A stretch of 64,000 bases of DNA from Plantago major (GCA_026545765.1 JAIFAC010000234.1:62001-126000), one strand, 5' to 3'; shown: positions 37,415 to 49,330, counted from the first letter of the stretch. The notes: generated from the letters alone by a model not told the origin. Made by a program: numbers and translations.

Positions 37415-37658
37415 TCTTTTATGTCATAGCCAATTTTCTTCAGTGTGGCTAGATTGACTCACCATGAGACATTCTTCGTTGTATGGATGCCCAATCAAGA
37501 ACATAAAGATTTCCTTTACGCCTTGCAACCAAGACCTGCTCGCTTGACTCATTGTCAATCACTTTACATAGTTTTGACTTGATCGACAAAGGTACCCTTT
37601 GTCCACTAGTCGACTCATTCTAAGGAGATTATATTTCAATCCCTTTACATGAAGTACT

Positions 37659-37877
37659 TTAGATTGTAAGGGCTCCAAACTTCAAATTGCCAAAACCTAT
37701 GGTTGGATTTTCATCTCCTCCAGCAAACCTGATAATTGGTCCATCATTGCAAATTTTGTAGTCAATCAGATTTGCTTTGTCTCCTGTCATGTGCTTCCCA
37801 CATCCACTATCAAAATGCCACTTTGAATTAGTCTTTAGAGTGTTCTGCACAAAACAGAAACAGAGATTAGTTCTCAT
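37659..37877 (-). CDS. Retropepsin (protease) of B
   Basis: WHFDSGCGKHMTGDKANL shows the D-S-G catalytic triplet in the standard copia context. GGDENPTIGFGNLKFG follows as the flap part. The protease cuts the gag-pol polyprotein. The open stretch is 72 residues; the domain continues past a frame break. Confidence 0.85.
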   Translation of the reverse strand: MRTNLCFCFVQNTLKTNSKWHFDSGCGKHMTGDKANLIDYKICNDGPIIRFAGGDENPTIGFGNLKFGALTI

Positions 37878-37899
37878 ACCAACAATGGAACTATCTCGA

Positions 37900-38530
37900 C
37901 TAAAGAATCTTCCAAAGAGGAATTCATTTTGAATGAATTTCTTAGAACATTCTTTTGTCTAACAGGAACATAAGGAGGAATCCTAGTTAAATGATTTGTA
38001 TCATTGTTGTTAAGAGCTATTTTATTCCTTGGTGTGTTCCTTGGTGCTCCATTTGGTGCTTTCAGACACTGCAGTTTCGAGTCCGCTTCAAGAACTTAGC
38101 TTTCCTAGCCGATTTCTTCTAGTCCGGCATTCGATTTTCAGGGTTTGATTTATCTTCCACTTCGATAATTGATATGAGCAATTTAACTTTTAACCATCGT
38201 TTTGCTCTTGTTTGTATTCACGAGCAAGTTGTTTCCCGATGGCTTTATAGCCAATACCGTTCCGATCACCTGGTGCTATCTGAGATTTCTTCTCAGCAGA
38301 TTAGCAAGTCTCTGGATAATCTATTTTCTTTCCAGAAAACGTGACATAGGAGAATTTGTCAGCTCCTGCAATTTTTCCTTTTTGAGAGACATAGCACTGT
38401 GGGTGATTACACTTTTCAGTGTTATGTTTCTTTTCGTAGACATTTCCTACATTTTTCCTTTCGACTTGTTTTTGCCACAAAGGCTTGGTCGCAATCGCTT
38501 TTCCTTTATCGACAATCTTAGTCAATCGAC
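37900..38530 (-). pseudogene. Gag-protease linker of B
   Basis: A lysine-rich stretch at 38301-38525 (MTKIVDKGKAIATKPLWQKQ...) with CNHPQCYVS, then Lys-rich sequence toward the protease. No catalytic motif. It is the usual low-complexity linker of Sirevirus gag. Confidence 0.5.
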
Positions 38531-38531
38531 A

Positions 38532-39746
38532 TCAGATTGTTTGGGAATCACCTTGCTGAGCACTGACAAAAGTTCGTCCTTCATTACTCTTATTCAGAGT
38601 GGTGGAACTGTCTGTGTGTGTGTCCAGCCCAAGTCCTCTCTTTTCTGAAGGATCTCTTAAATAAGATTGTACTTCAGTAAGAGTGTCACTAGCTTTGGCA
38701 TAAGATTGAAAAGATAGTTCTTTCTTTTTGAGTTCCTTATTCTCGTAAAGAAGATCTTCACATTTTTTGAAGATCGCCATCGCTTCTTTATGTGACTTTT
38801 TCGTCTCGTATATCTCGAGCCTTGAGAAATGCATTTTCAAAGATCCTTTTCTCGATATCTTGATTAATTGAGAATTTTCCTTTCAAGAGAATTCTTTTCT
38901 TCTTCAAAACTTTCGGATCTAGCTCGGATCATTAGAAATTCTCTTTCAGAGATCAAGTTCTCTTCCGAGTTTTTCCATCTTTGATTCCTCTTCATCACTT
39001 TCATAAGTATAACAGAAGTATGTGTTACCTCATCACTATTAGACAAGGTTCAATGTTGAGATATCCGAAAGATTTCTTCACCATTCCACACACTTCTTTC
39101 TTCTTTACCAAAGTCAATTACTTCATGAGAGACACCGCATACATTTCTGGGAAGGCAATGTGGAATCATCAAAATCCTCATCCTCAGAATCAGATTCAAT
39201 ATTTAGAGCATCCAATTGATTTGAATCTTTTTCTTTCTTCAAAGGAGCATAGCTTCGATTTCTTTTGAAGATTCTTTGTCTTTCTTGCACTGCCTTTAGT
39301 TTGTCGAGGATAGGCAATCCTTCTTGAAATGACCACTGTGTTTCGATAATAGAAACAGATATCGCTTCCGATTTCTTCCTCAAGATTTGATGCTTTCGAG
39401 CCAACTTGTTCAAATGAAGCTTTGCATATTTTGTACCGTGGTAGTTTGAGCCTAGATGCTTTTTTAGTTTTTCTTTGGCTTTTCTTCTCTCAATTTCTCG
39501 ACTGACATATTTTCCCATTTGCTTTACATCAAGAGCATCCGCAGTCACTTCCTTGCCTTTCTTCTTTTCAGAAGTTCCTTGAGCAACTAAAGCAACATTC
39601 TGCAACTTCTCAGTTGTTTGTTCTCTTTGAGTTGTCTCATAGTCAACAGTGGCAAGATGAGAGAAAAGTTCTACAGAGTGATATCCGCATTCCTCGTTAA
39701 AGTAGAAAAACTTTGTGTGTTCCCAGTTATGATTTAGACTTCTCAC
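38532..39746 (-). pseudogene. Gag C-terminal half of B: zinc knuckle and coiled coil
   Basis: The stretch 39123-39746 is 207 residues, charged, with long Lys/Glu helices. Near 39310-39360 a CCHC-like sequence (CFYYRN... and SGHFKKDC in the other frame) is split by a frameshift. 38532-38840 shows a coiled-coil pattern (FKKCEDLLYENKELKKKELSF). RNA binding and particle assembly are the known family roles. Confidence 0.65.
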
Positions 39747-40300
39747 AATAGTCTTAATCTTTCTGACTGGGTATATCTATTACTTTCACCAAGTGCAGCC
39801 ATGTCACTCATAAGTGTTGTAAACCGGAAATCTAGTTCTTCAAGAGTCTCTGTGGGACCTTGTTTAAAGTTTTGGAATTTGAGCTTCAAAACTTCAACTT
39901 GTTTTCCTTTGTTTTCAAAGGTTGCATGCATTTCTTCAATCAGCTTGTGCCATTTCATTGCTTTTTCCACCCCACGCTTTAATCGTATGTGCTCGAATAG
40001 AACGATGATGATATTACGAGCTAACATTCACCATTTTTCGCATCTTCCGCTGTCCAGAGCTCTCTGCTTGGGTTCAGAATAACTTGACCGTAGGTCTCCC
40101 ACCGTCGACGATCTGCCTTTGTAGACCCATCGCTTTGTTCTCTCTCTACCATTTGAAACCTCCATGACTTGCTTGAGTTGTTGAATGACTATCGGGCCAT
40201 TCTTTATTACTTCGATCATTTTGTCACTGATGGCTTCTAGGTGGAGCATCATGTTGTTCTTCCATTTTTCATAATTCTCCGCTTGAGAATTGGGCGCCAC
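39743..40300 (-). pseudogene. Gag N-terminal half of B
   Basis: It starts MAPNSQAENYEKWKNNMMLH, the usual copia gag opening (N-Y-x-x-W...M). EVLKLKFQNFKQG and ELDFRFTTLMSDMAALGE form the UBN2-type capsid part. The start lies 122 bases inside the 5' LTR end, leaving a short leader with the PBS. Frameshifts near 40030 and 39745. Confidence 0.75.
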
Positions 40301-40408
40301 TTAAAGACAACCCGCAGAAACACACTAAACAAACGAATCAAGTGTAGGTGAAAAGCGCTAGTGAGCACTTATCTCGATCTAGGTTCAAGGTCAAGGCTTG
40401 GGAACCTC

Positions 40409-40420
40409 CAAACGATACCA
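40409..40420 (-). other. Primer binding site of B
   Basis: The minus strand begins TGGTATCG two bases after the LTR. The first seven bases match the Met-tRNA complement; the rest diverges. Confidence 0.6.
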
Positions 40421-40422
40421 CT

Positions 40423-42029
40423 TGTTGGTCTAGATAACGGCAAAGTAAAAGACTAGAGGGGGTGAATAGTCTTTAAAACTTTTGTCGATAAACATAGCTT
40501 CGATATCCGTAGATATCTTATGCTTAATTTCAGAGAGCGGAAGACTTTTATATGATAAGTGCACGTGCTCAACAAGATGTGTGTAAGTACTTTGCAAGAT
40601 AAGTAAAGCAAGTAATAAACTGCAGAAAGTAAATAACATGTGTCTTTTATAGTGGTATCAAGGTGGCGAATCCTTCAACTGATCCACTTCGCCTTTTCGA
40701 CCTAGAATCCACTAAGATGTATAAATGAGTTAACCTTACAGATATCTTCTCTTGATTCCTAAATACACTAGGTTCCCAACCAAGTGTTCCCCCTGAGTTA
40801 TTCCCCGGCTTTCACAGCCAAGTACTTCCTGTACTCAGAAACCTTTTTGAGCTATTCCTTAGCTTCCCAAGCTAAGTATCCTGTGCTCAGAAACCTTGGA
40901 GTTATTCCTTAGTTTCCCAAACTATGTACTTCCTATACTCCACGCCGAATATGGTGTTGGTTTTAGGTTTCTTTGTCAGGTGAGCTTCCTAAATAACTTA
41001 TTCAGTTATTTAGATAGCTCCATGAATCAAGTATACTTAATACACTTTTCAATGTATGGTATCTTGTTCTCTACTGACCCAAGTCTATTGTAAGTGTTCC
41101 AGAGAATGAATCTCATATATGAAATCTTAGTTCAACTCCTTCCCAGATAACAATGCTTGTTAAGGATCAGGACACTTAGAACTTTTGTGCTATTAGAATC
41201 AAGAGCTTTGGTCGCAACAGAAAGCTTGAAGGTAAGTAGTTTGCTTGAGAGAGCTTGTGTGAGTATTCAATGTATGTTCAGTGTTCTGTGTGTGTGTTCT
41301 CAAGCAGTCTAAGTGTTGATATTTATAGATGAATTTGAGTGCCGCTTGAATAGTATCCGCTAGTTTAAGTCAAATTCAAACTATTGATATCAATATAGTC
41401 GTAAGGTGTTTGTCTTCTTCTTCGGTTACCATTTTTGTTCGTACATTTCGTCATGCATTTAATGCACCAGATTATATTTTGTCCTCGTAGTGCCAACGGA
41501 ACTATGCATGGTATCGTAGATCTTTATAAAATCGTAGTTTTCAAACTTTGCATGTTCTTTTCCATCGACATCACAACTCCGTATACCATTTGTTGAAACA
41601 ACTTTGTTATGAAATATTTCTTTTCGTAAACATAGTTTATATCCAAGGTATCCGAGTGTAGATATCTGTAAGCACTTTCCTCGCCCTCGTAAACCTTTTA
41701 TTCTCGACATCTTCGTGAACACCGGTGTTTCAAACACTTGTTTCTTCAAGATATCGGACTTAGGTATCTCAAAAATCTTTGTCTTCAAAGAATCTTGTGC
41801 GCCTTCAAATCTTCAAATCTGCTGAACTTTTCTCATTGAAGTCTTCTTCGTCTTCTTTAGAAAATAAAATTACATTTCGAGACCTAACATCCTATACAAG
41901 ATTTGCTGACTATCATACTTAGTGAGTTTCCTCTTTACAAAGTTGTTCAAGTGAACCAAGAGTACTAACCACCTTCCGAGCTAAGATAAGTCATTAGTTG
42001 TCGATCAAAATCTAAAGATATTCCTAACA
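40423..42029 (-). repeat. 5' LTR of B (1607 bp)
   Basis: TGTTGGTCT... to ...TTCCTAACA, followed by CTTAG. It pairs with 26425-28033. TATA box at 41319-41328 on the minus strand (CTATAAATAT). Confidence 0.95.
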
Positions 42030-42034
42030 CTTAG
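42030..42034. repeat. Target duplication of B, right
   Basis: CTTAG, identical to 26420-26424. Confidence 0.95.
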
Positions 42035-42171
42035 TCTTTTAGCAGATAGAACTTTTCATGAAATATTTATACAAAGCATCCCATGTACGAAAAGATCCTC
42101 CTCAAGTTAAGAACCCAACTTTAGCCTTGTCCATGCAAATGGGGAAGACCTTCCGATTTCGCCGGTCACAA
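42035..42171 (-). pseudogene. Gag of X, right of the B insertion
   Basis: Minus-strand pieces FPICMDKAKVGFL and TWDALYKYFMKS fit the start of the Retrotrans_gag domain. They join in order to KTKQLVSSP on the far side of B. Left of FPICM (element sense) the gag is missing: a deletion joins it to LTR sequence. Confidence 0.65.
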
Positions 42172-42440
42172 GAATTCCCTTTGACTCTTTTCACTCAGCT
42201 CTTGGTATTTTGGCCTTCCGCCCACTTCTAGCATCCATACGAGGCATTGAACTCCATATCTTGTATGCATGTAAAATACATCATTTTGCCTTCAATTAGC
42301 GTGGCTTAGCCAAATACCTACAGAACACATAAATAACAAAACAAGTAAAAATACTCTAGGAAAACTAATAAAACTAAACTCAAGGATGACAAAAAGACGG
42401 TAAAAAAGACCAGATGAGACTCTAAATTATCGTCTCATCA
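42172..42440 (-). repeat. 5' LTR fragment of X
   Basis: It matches the last 270 bases of the 3' LTR (23220-23489), ending GTCTCATCA and followed by the AGGAG duplication. The rest of this LTR, the PBS and the gag start were removed by one deletion. Confidence 0.8.
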
Positions 42441-42445
42441 AGGAG
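42441..42445. repeat. Target duplication of X, right
   Basis: AGGAG, identical to 22266-22270. Confidence 0.9.
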
Positions 42446-43805
42446 TTTTTTGGAAGTCCGTCTGTCTTCTCAGATTCATCCGCTTATAGCTTCCTCCTCA
42501 TCTTCGCATTGTTCGTCCGCTCTTTCAATAAATGCTTCCACCTTGTCATCCCTTTCCTTCGGCTTCTCCATAAAATCCCTTGTCGTCCTCAGCTTCTTAA
42601 TGATGAAATGGATCTTTCCTGTCAAAGGGGTAATTCCTGCTGAGCTGGTATGGTTACCCTTATCGGTGTTATGGGGGTAAGAGGTCGAATTCGGTGTTGC
42701 CTAACTTCATGCCAGGTTCGGTCTGATGGAGGAGTTCGGTTTGATGATGGTTCACCATCTTGGATGTAGTTTGCCTCCTCTGACGGTTCCTCGTGTCCAT
42801 CTTCTCCTTCAGACTCTCTCTTAGATAGCTCGGCCTCTATATCATCTAGTCACGGGACTTACTCGACGGCACGAACCTCCTTAGATTGGACACTCATTCC
42901 TCGCCCTTTTGCATCGAAGTTTTCACTAAGGTTCTCACATACTTCCCAAATCCTTCTTGGGGTACGCCCAGCAGATTTCCTTGATATGTCTTAATAAATT
43001 CTCGCCGACAGAGTCAATTCCTTATAAAAGTTGTTGACCTTGTCGAATAGTGCATAAGAGTGAATCACACCGCCAAGTAGATCCTTGTATCTCTCCCACG
43101 CTCAGAATGTTTCTCCGCCTAGTTGGTCAAGTTCGATTTCGCTCTTCAGTCGATGTCTTCTTCAATGGGAAGTATCGAGCATAAACTTGTTGTAAACCTC
43201 GCCCCATGTAGTCAAACCGCTCGGTCAGAGGAGATAAGCCGCCTCTTTGTCCTTAAGGCAGCTAGGGAAGACTCTCCTTCTGAGTTGACATTCCGTGAGC
43301 CCGTTCAATGGTATTCCTCCAACTATTGCGTAGAATTATCTCATAAAGTGCATCGGGTCCTCAACAATTCCGTGAGAAGTGTGGTAGCCGGTTCATGAGT
43401 TCCTTCAGATCATATTCTCTCACACTCCTCTTCGTATAGATGCTCAAGGTATGCGTGTAAGCCTTGACATAACATAGTCGCACGGGTCCGCTGCCTTCAT
43501 CCATCGCCTACCCATGCGTAGTTATCTCTTATGCGGTTCTCATCTAACCTCAATATTTCCTCGGCTATCCTTAGCCTTTCCTATTCCAGTTCTTCCCTTC
43601 CAGCTTGAATCTCAAGTCGGATCTTAAGCAGCTGTTCAAGTTTAGTAGTGTCGACATTCCCAGATGGATTGTCGCTGCTGTTTTCTTCTCCACCCATGTT
43701 GCTGGATGCTTCCATTGCGGTAGTAAATAGCCTTTTCCTTTCAAGCTTATCGATGTCGTCGTTAAATGATACTACTGGCGTTCCCGCGCTTCTCCTACCT
43801 TGCAT
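42446..43805 (-). pseudogene. Gag N-terminal part of Y
   Basis: It starts MQGRRSAGTPVVSFNDDIDK at 43805, then a Ser/Asn-rich part and a coiled coil (KLEQLLKIRLEIQAGREELE). The start parallels W gag (MNGRRGLDSPISPFIDDIDR at 51257). Toward 42446 the frame is acidic (KVEAFIERADEQCEDEEEA) and continues across X. Several frameshifts. Athila-type gag, forming the particle shell. Confidence 0.65.
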
Positions 43806-44086
43806 AAAGACTAACTGACAAACCTTTGTAGATACGAATAAATAAAACTAGAAAGATAATAAGCAAAAATTTAAAATTACGTGTTTTTGGATTTTTTAAT
43901 AATAAAACGAACTAATACGGGAAAGAAAATATTTTTGGGTTTCATGTTGCAGAAATCGATTCCACAGGTTTTACGATTTTTTTGGGTTTATGCTATACGT
44001 ATTTAAAAGACAGTGCATAAATTAAAAAGCAAAAGAACGATTTCAATTTATCTCAGTCGGTCGAAACTTGCTTGAGCGGTCAAGTG
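43806..44086 (-). other. Leader of Y between PBS and gag
   Basis: AT-rich untranslated leader, about 280 bases. Nothing else seen. Confidence 0.5.
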
Positions 44087-44104
44087 TCCCCGATAGCGGC
44101 GCCA
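44087..44104 (-). other. Primer binding site of Y
   Basis: The minus strand reads TGGCGCCGCTATCGGGGA, close to the Athila PBS complementary to Asp-tRNA. It lies five bases from the LTR. Confidence 0.85.
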
Positions 44105-44109
44105 AATTT

Positions 44110-45405
44110 TGATGTGCACTCAGAGATTTCGTTTTCCGTTGTAGAACATGTAATCCATAAACAAAATCAAGATTAAATTTATAAGTCAGAAGTCCTTAAA
44201 TCCACAGTTTATAGCGGAAAGTCGATCGACTTGGATGTCGTTTCCACGGACACTTAGCATAGGAACAAGCAAATAATGTTTGTGATTGAATGCGTAAAAG
44301 TAAATGATTAATCTCGCATGTAATAATTAAATCGCAATATGCCCAAAATTGCTTTGTTTGTAAATCAATGATGGAAAAGCGTATAGGTTCCGCAACCTCC
44401 CTCTGCTATGCTACTCCCAACTTCCTAGTTAAAATCCTACATGATTACCTCTAACGACAGCATGGCATAATACTATGGTGCTCAAGGTGTAGTCGGCACG
44501 AGTACCCCTACTCAGTTCAATGAAACTACTGTGTCACTCAGCAGAACATCACACCACGAAGGATGTATAGAGTTGTATAACAGCGAGTTACGTCTAATAA
44601 CTATTCCATTAACATATCACAATATGTAAAGAAGTAGAAAAGAAGAGTTACTACTGCTCGCCATTACAAAAGAAAGTTAGCTACTCATAGTAATCTAAGG
44701 ACAAAAATTGAAAACTAGAGAAGAAAGGAAGAAGAAGCTTAGTCTCCGATGTCTTCGTGCTGCTGCTTCTAGGGTTTCCTCCTCTGGTGCCCGACGGCCG
44801 GTTTTGGGGTTTCACTTCCCAGGACCGGTTCTCTCATAGAGCCGCTGTGAGCTTTGTAGAATTATGAGACCCCTGGGATCTTATTTATAGGTGAAATCCC
44901 GAGCTCAAACCGCCATTCGTCAATAAGGAAGGTTTAGGAAGGGCTCTAGCTGTGACAGTCGAGAAGTAGCCTGAAGTTTCGTAACCTCAATCTGGTCGCT
45001 GTGGACCGCAGGGTTCTTCATGTCCCCGTGGGACCGTAGTCTTCAATTGCTGCAGCTTCGAACATGTTTTCTCCGTTCTTAAATTTCGGGCTTCATAACT
45101 TCGTTTGCTCGTAAAGTGGTCTTCTACAAAGTTGTCAATCTTCAATTATCTTCGTGATCGTTGGTCGATGACATGTTTTGACTCTTTGAACTCCGTGCAA
45201 TGGTCAATTCGCGATTCGCTTCCTTTTCCCGATTTAGCATAGTTATGCCGCTTTGGTGCCTAAAATCGCAAATCCTCAAAATGCGATCATGACCATGTAA
45301 AACACGCAAAGTTGGTAATTGATCATAAAACGATACAAATATTGCATCTAAGGAAAAAACGAGGGTCTAAAAGCATGCTATATCGCACATTTCATTGTCA
45401 CATCA
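44110..45405 (-). repeat. 5' LTR of Y (1296 bp)
   Basis: TGATGTGCACTCAG... to ...CATTGTCACATCA, paired with 16283-17559. Reversed TATA box at 44881-44890 followed upstream by the GACCCCTGGGATC word shared by all copies. Confidence 0.9.
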
Positions 45406-45846
45406 TGATGTTATGTTGAATGACACAATAGTTTCATTAAACTGAGTGAGGGTACGGGTATTAATCATGACTTGATACTTCAGACATGCATCACCGCGTT
45501 AGGGTAATTTCAGAGCATGATAACTAGGACGTTGGGAATAGTAGTGTTTGAGTTAGGTCGGGGGTCCTTTATGCTTCACCACATCTGATAACAAAACCAA
45601 TTACGTTAATCTGTCTGCTTTCTGTTTGCTGATAACAAAACCAATTGCATAAAGATCATTGTTTATTTTCCACATATTGAGTTACTTGCTTGTTCCTATG
45701 CTAAGTGTCCGAGGAGAACGACATCCCGAGTCCGCTTTCACTATTACTGTGAATTGAGGACTTCCGACTAACAAATAAATTTAATCTTTGATTATATTCA
45801 GGAATTACATAAAATACAACGATACTAGATTCCTGAGTGCACATCA
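45406..45846 (+). repeat. Y-family LTR, plus orientation, right half
   Basis: The continuation of 15727-16282, split by Y. It ends ...CTGAGTGCACATCA, the correct LTR end. No PBS follows, so it was a 3' or solo LTR. Confidence 0.75.
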
Positions 45847-46002
45847 GGTAGATGTTTGGTTCTACAACGACACCCCTTTCAGGCCATATGGTCCTCAAGT
45901 AAAGAGTGCCTTCAATTCGTGCAACAACATCAATTCATCGTTGTCAAGTGTTTCTTCAGATTAGTTGCTTGCTTAGTCGATGCGTACACGCCGCTTAGGT
46001 GT
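45847..46002. other. Short unassigned spacer
   Basis: 156 bases between a plus LTR end and a minus LTR start. A plus-strand frame is open but resembles nothing I know. Confidence 0.5.
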
Positions 46003-47663
46003 TGATGTGCACTCAGAGATCTCATTTTTTGTTGTAGAACTTGTAATCTCCAAATACAATCAAGATTAAATTTATATAAGTCGGAAGTCCTCAATTCCAC
46101 AGTTTATAGCGTAAAGTTGACTCGGGATGTGTTCTCCACAGATACTTAGCATAGGACCAAGCAAATTTCATTGTAATTGTATTGTAGAAAAGTAAACAGT
46201 TTCTTATCTCAGATAGAATAATCAGTTTGCAGTAAACCCTAAATTGCTTTTGTTGTGAATCAGTAGTTGACAGGCGTAAAGGTTCCCTAACCTCACTCTA
46301 CTATGCTACTTCCAACTTCCTAGTTAAAATCGTACGCAGTTACTTCTAACGACAGCAGGGCATAATACTATGGTGCTCAAGACACAAGCTATACCAAGAT
46401 TCTACTCACTCAATGAAACTCTGTCACTCAAATAGAACATCTCACCACGAAGGATGTATAGAGTCAGATAACGATTTATTTATGTCAAATAACTATTCCA
46501 TTAACATATCCCGTATGTAAAGAAGTAGCAAAGTGAGTTACGGCATTGCCTTTACAAAAGGAAATTTTACTTTGGTATACCCTTGATTGGCTAGATCAAA
46601 ATTATTATCGTAATAAGAAAACTTCAAAAAGAAAAGTCCGAAAAAGAAAAGTTCGAAAAAGAAAAGTTCGAAAGATCAAAGGCAGAAAGAGCAAAATTAG
46701 AAAAGTTAAAAAGAAAACATGAAATGCTTTTTTTAAAAAAAGTATTATTTTTCCTACATGATGATGCTAATGATGCTAATAGTCAAAACAGAAACATAAG
46801 TCAAAATAAAATAAACGAAATTAGTAAAAAAATTACTCGATGGGAATACAAATTACTCACTGAGTTAGAACAACAATCAGGAGAATTTCAAGATATTCCC
46901 GAAGATTTTGAAATTCGTTCAAGAGAGCTACTCATAGTAACAAAGAACAGTAATCGAAATCTAAGAAGAAAGGAAGAAGAAGCTTAGTCTCTGATGTTCT
47001 TGATGTCTTCGTGCTGCTGCTTCTGGGGTTTCCTACTTCTGGGTGCCTGACGGCCAGTGGGTTGGGGTTTCACTTCCCCGAGGACTGGTTCTCTCTCAAG
47101 GAGAGCTGCTTTGTGAGCTGTGTGAATTCTGAGACCCCTGAGGTCTTATTTATAGGTGAAATTTTGACCTCCAAACCGCCATTCTTCAATAAGGAAGGTT
47201 TAGGAAGGCGGGCCTCAGCCTGACAGGCCAACAAAGCAGCCCAAGAGAAATCGTGGTCGACCGTGGTCGCTGTGGCAGCAGAGGGACTTCGCGTCCTCGT
47301 GTCCGCCATCTTCGATTGTCAGACTCAACTGCTTTCTTCGCTCTTCAATTTCGGCTTCAGAATTTCGCTTCTCGAAAAGTGGTCTTCTACAAAGTTGTTC
47401 CTCCTTCGCTTATTTTCGATCGGTTGGTCGATGACATGTTTTGACTCTCAAACTCAGGCAACGGTTGATCCGCGATTTGCTTCCTTGTCCCGACGGCACA
47501 ATTATGCCGCTTGGTGCAAATCGCAAATCCTTAAAACCGCGATCATGACCTACATAAAACACGCAAAGTTGGTAATTGACCATAAAACGACACAAATATT
47601 GCATCTAGGTCAAAAAATGAGGGTCTAAAAGTATGTTATATCGCATATTTCATTGTCACATCA
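46003..47663 (-). repeat. 3' LTR of Y2 (1661 bp) with plastid insert
   Basis: Same ends as the Y LTRs (TGATGTGCACTCAG / TTGTCACATCA) and a polypurine tract to its right. It is about 370 bases longer than Y copies, explained by the ycf1 insert near 46566-46930. TATA box at 47146-47154 on the minus strand. Confidence 0.88.
46566..46930 (+). pseudogene. ycf1: Plastid ycf1 (tic214) fragment inside an LTR
   Basis: Frame one gives YTLDWLDQNYYRNKK. After a one-base shift the next frame reads EKSEKEKFEKEKFERSKAER, KLKRKHEMLFLKKVLFFLHD, then ITRWEYKLLTELEQQSGEFQ and EDFEIRSRE. This is the lysine/glutamate repeat and RW-YKL-ELEQ segment of the large plastid Ycf1/Tic214 protein, a subunit of the TIC import complex. 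The fragment is about 365 bases and AT-rich with plastid-like codon use. It interrupts LTR sequence between AAAGAAAGT and TAGCTACTCATAG. It has no start or promoter of its own; a nuclear plastid insertion, not a working gene. Confidence 0.85.
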
Positions 47664-49330
47664 CACCCCCAAACCAGTTTCTTGCTCATCCTCGAGCAAG
47701 GCAAAAACGATAGTTAAGAAGTGACCATAAATGAGCAAAGAAGAATAAACCACCACATAGACAAGTAGCCAGTTTCAAGATTTCAAACTCTACTGACTCG
47801 CTTAGTTTCTGCTCCAACTTCATGACTCCATAGCAACAAGTAAGCATCACTCACTACAGCCAGCAGGTACAAGTGTAACCCAATGTCCTTATAGGTGTAC
47901 TTCAAAATCAATACTCATGTAATGTTATGCAATCCCATCCCAAAAGTCAAGGCATGAATCAAAATAGTATTCAAGTTGCCTTGATAATAAATCGTAGGAT
48001 AATACAAAGAGGAGGAAAAGGCCAAGTATCATTAAAAGATAACAAGGTAGAATAAAAGGGTACTTCAGAGGACTTATCCTTTCGACACCGAGCTCCTTCC
48101 TTCGACTTCGTCGTCTCGTAATGATAAATCTTCAGCTTCTCTTCTATCATCATAGTTTCTCCATCGGTTGCTTCACACATAGACTACTTGCTCCTTTACA
48201 TTTTTCTCTATCATTTTTTTTTCTTTTGGCATACTATTTTTGCAAGCCGTTGTATCGACCAGTATGCTTTTGCTCGCCATCATCGACTCTTTTAGTCTCT
48301 CCATTTTTTGGTAGTGTATGTTTTACCTAATTCAAGACTTTCTTTTGTGCTGGTTTGGCATACATGCCATCCACCCTCACGACATGTAGCTTTTAGGACC
48401 ACGCCGGTATGTAGGTAGTATCCAGAATATGCCCAACACGAAAACGGTGGTCACAAGGACCATAGATCCACTCCGAGACTTTTGTACCTTTGCTTTTTTT
48501 CGTACTTCTTTTTTTTTTTTTTTTATGGAGCAAGAGCTAGTGATTTTTAGCACCGGAAATAAACAGTAGAGCCAACAAGGTTACCTTTTGACGATGATCA
48601 TCTTCCACTTCTCCCCCAAACCAATTTATCGAACTGAGGTCGTGGTTTCTTCTTCTTTCCCCAAACCAGCTTCTCGATCATGATTAAAACATGATTCTCC
48701 TCCATTCTTTGGAACTCGTGCTTCATTTATTTGTTGAAGCCACCGCTTTAGTAGAGCAAGTATAGGATATATGGTGGAGTTTCATAAAGGCTCTCAGCGG
48801 GGTTAGTGAAAGGTATAGAAAATGATTCAGAAAGGTGAGTACCACTAATCATATACATACTGCTGACAAATAAAGACTCAAGGGTAGCAGTGATCACACG
48901 GATGCACACAGGACTTCAATTAGAGTAACAAGCAAACTCATTCATCAAAGTAGCATGGGTCGTATTCGGTCAGAGCATATATTCAGCAAGCAGAAAAGCA
49001 GAAAGCAAATCCACCGCCCCTCATCCTAGTTATGGCTCAAACTCGGTACTCTCCCACAGATCAAAACATTTTTCGGCAAGTTGTAGACCTTAGACGTAAC
49101 AGATGATAATAAAATCTAACAGAAATTAAACTACAAGTTATTAAGTGCGAGTATTTAAAAGTTATTACGCAGAGTAATTTAACAAGTAGCAATCAAATTC
49201 CTCCCCCAAACCTAGCTAAAAGCAGATAGAAAAACTAGGAAAGTAAAGAGAAAAAAGAAAAGATACTCCCCTCTCAGTGTCGTGCTTCCATGGACAAATG
49301 TATCTAGGTTGGAGGATCATCCACTGGTGG
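47664..49330 (-). other. Y2 internal 3' region
   Basis: It aligns with the Y region 17560-19222, starting with the polypurine tract and the TGCTCATCCTCGAGCA word. It has the shared block at 48355-48485 and a T18 run near 48508. Several extra polypurine-like tracts on the minus strand (near 48612, 48660, 49205) resemble TTTGGGGGAG. Confidence 0.6.

Larger units (their letters stand above)
26425..42029 (-). mobile_element. Complete Sirevirus-like copia element B (15605 bp)
   Basis: It has two LTRs of 1609 and 1607 bp, a perfect five-base target duplication, PBS, polypurine tract, gag, protease, integrase, RT and RNase H in copia order, then a long ORF2. Integrase before RT makes it Ty1/copia. 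The size, long LTRs and extra 3' ORF point to the Sirevirus (Maximus/SIRE) group. It is inserted in the gag of X. Most frames are broken, but long clean stretches remain (36059-37414, 33163-33774). Confidence 0.92.

Noticed and set aside
38202-38648. A 148-residue plus-strand frame with hydrophobic runs.
   Set aside because: It is the reverse of the lysine-rich gag linker of B; Lys/Glu codons read backwards give Phe/Leu/Ser.
46724-46987. The ycf1-like frame as a working nuclear gene.
   Set aside because: It is a small internal part of Ycf1, frameshifted, and ends in LTR sequence.
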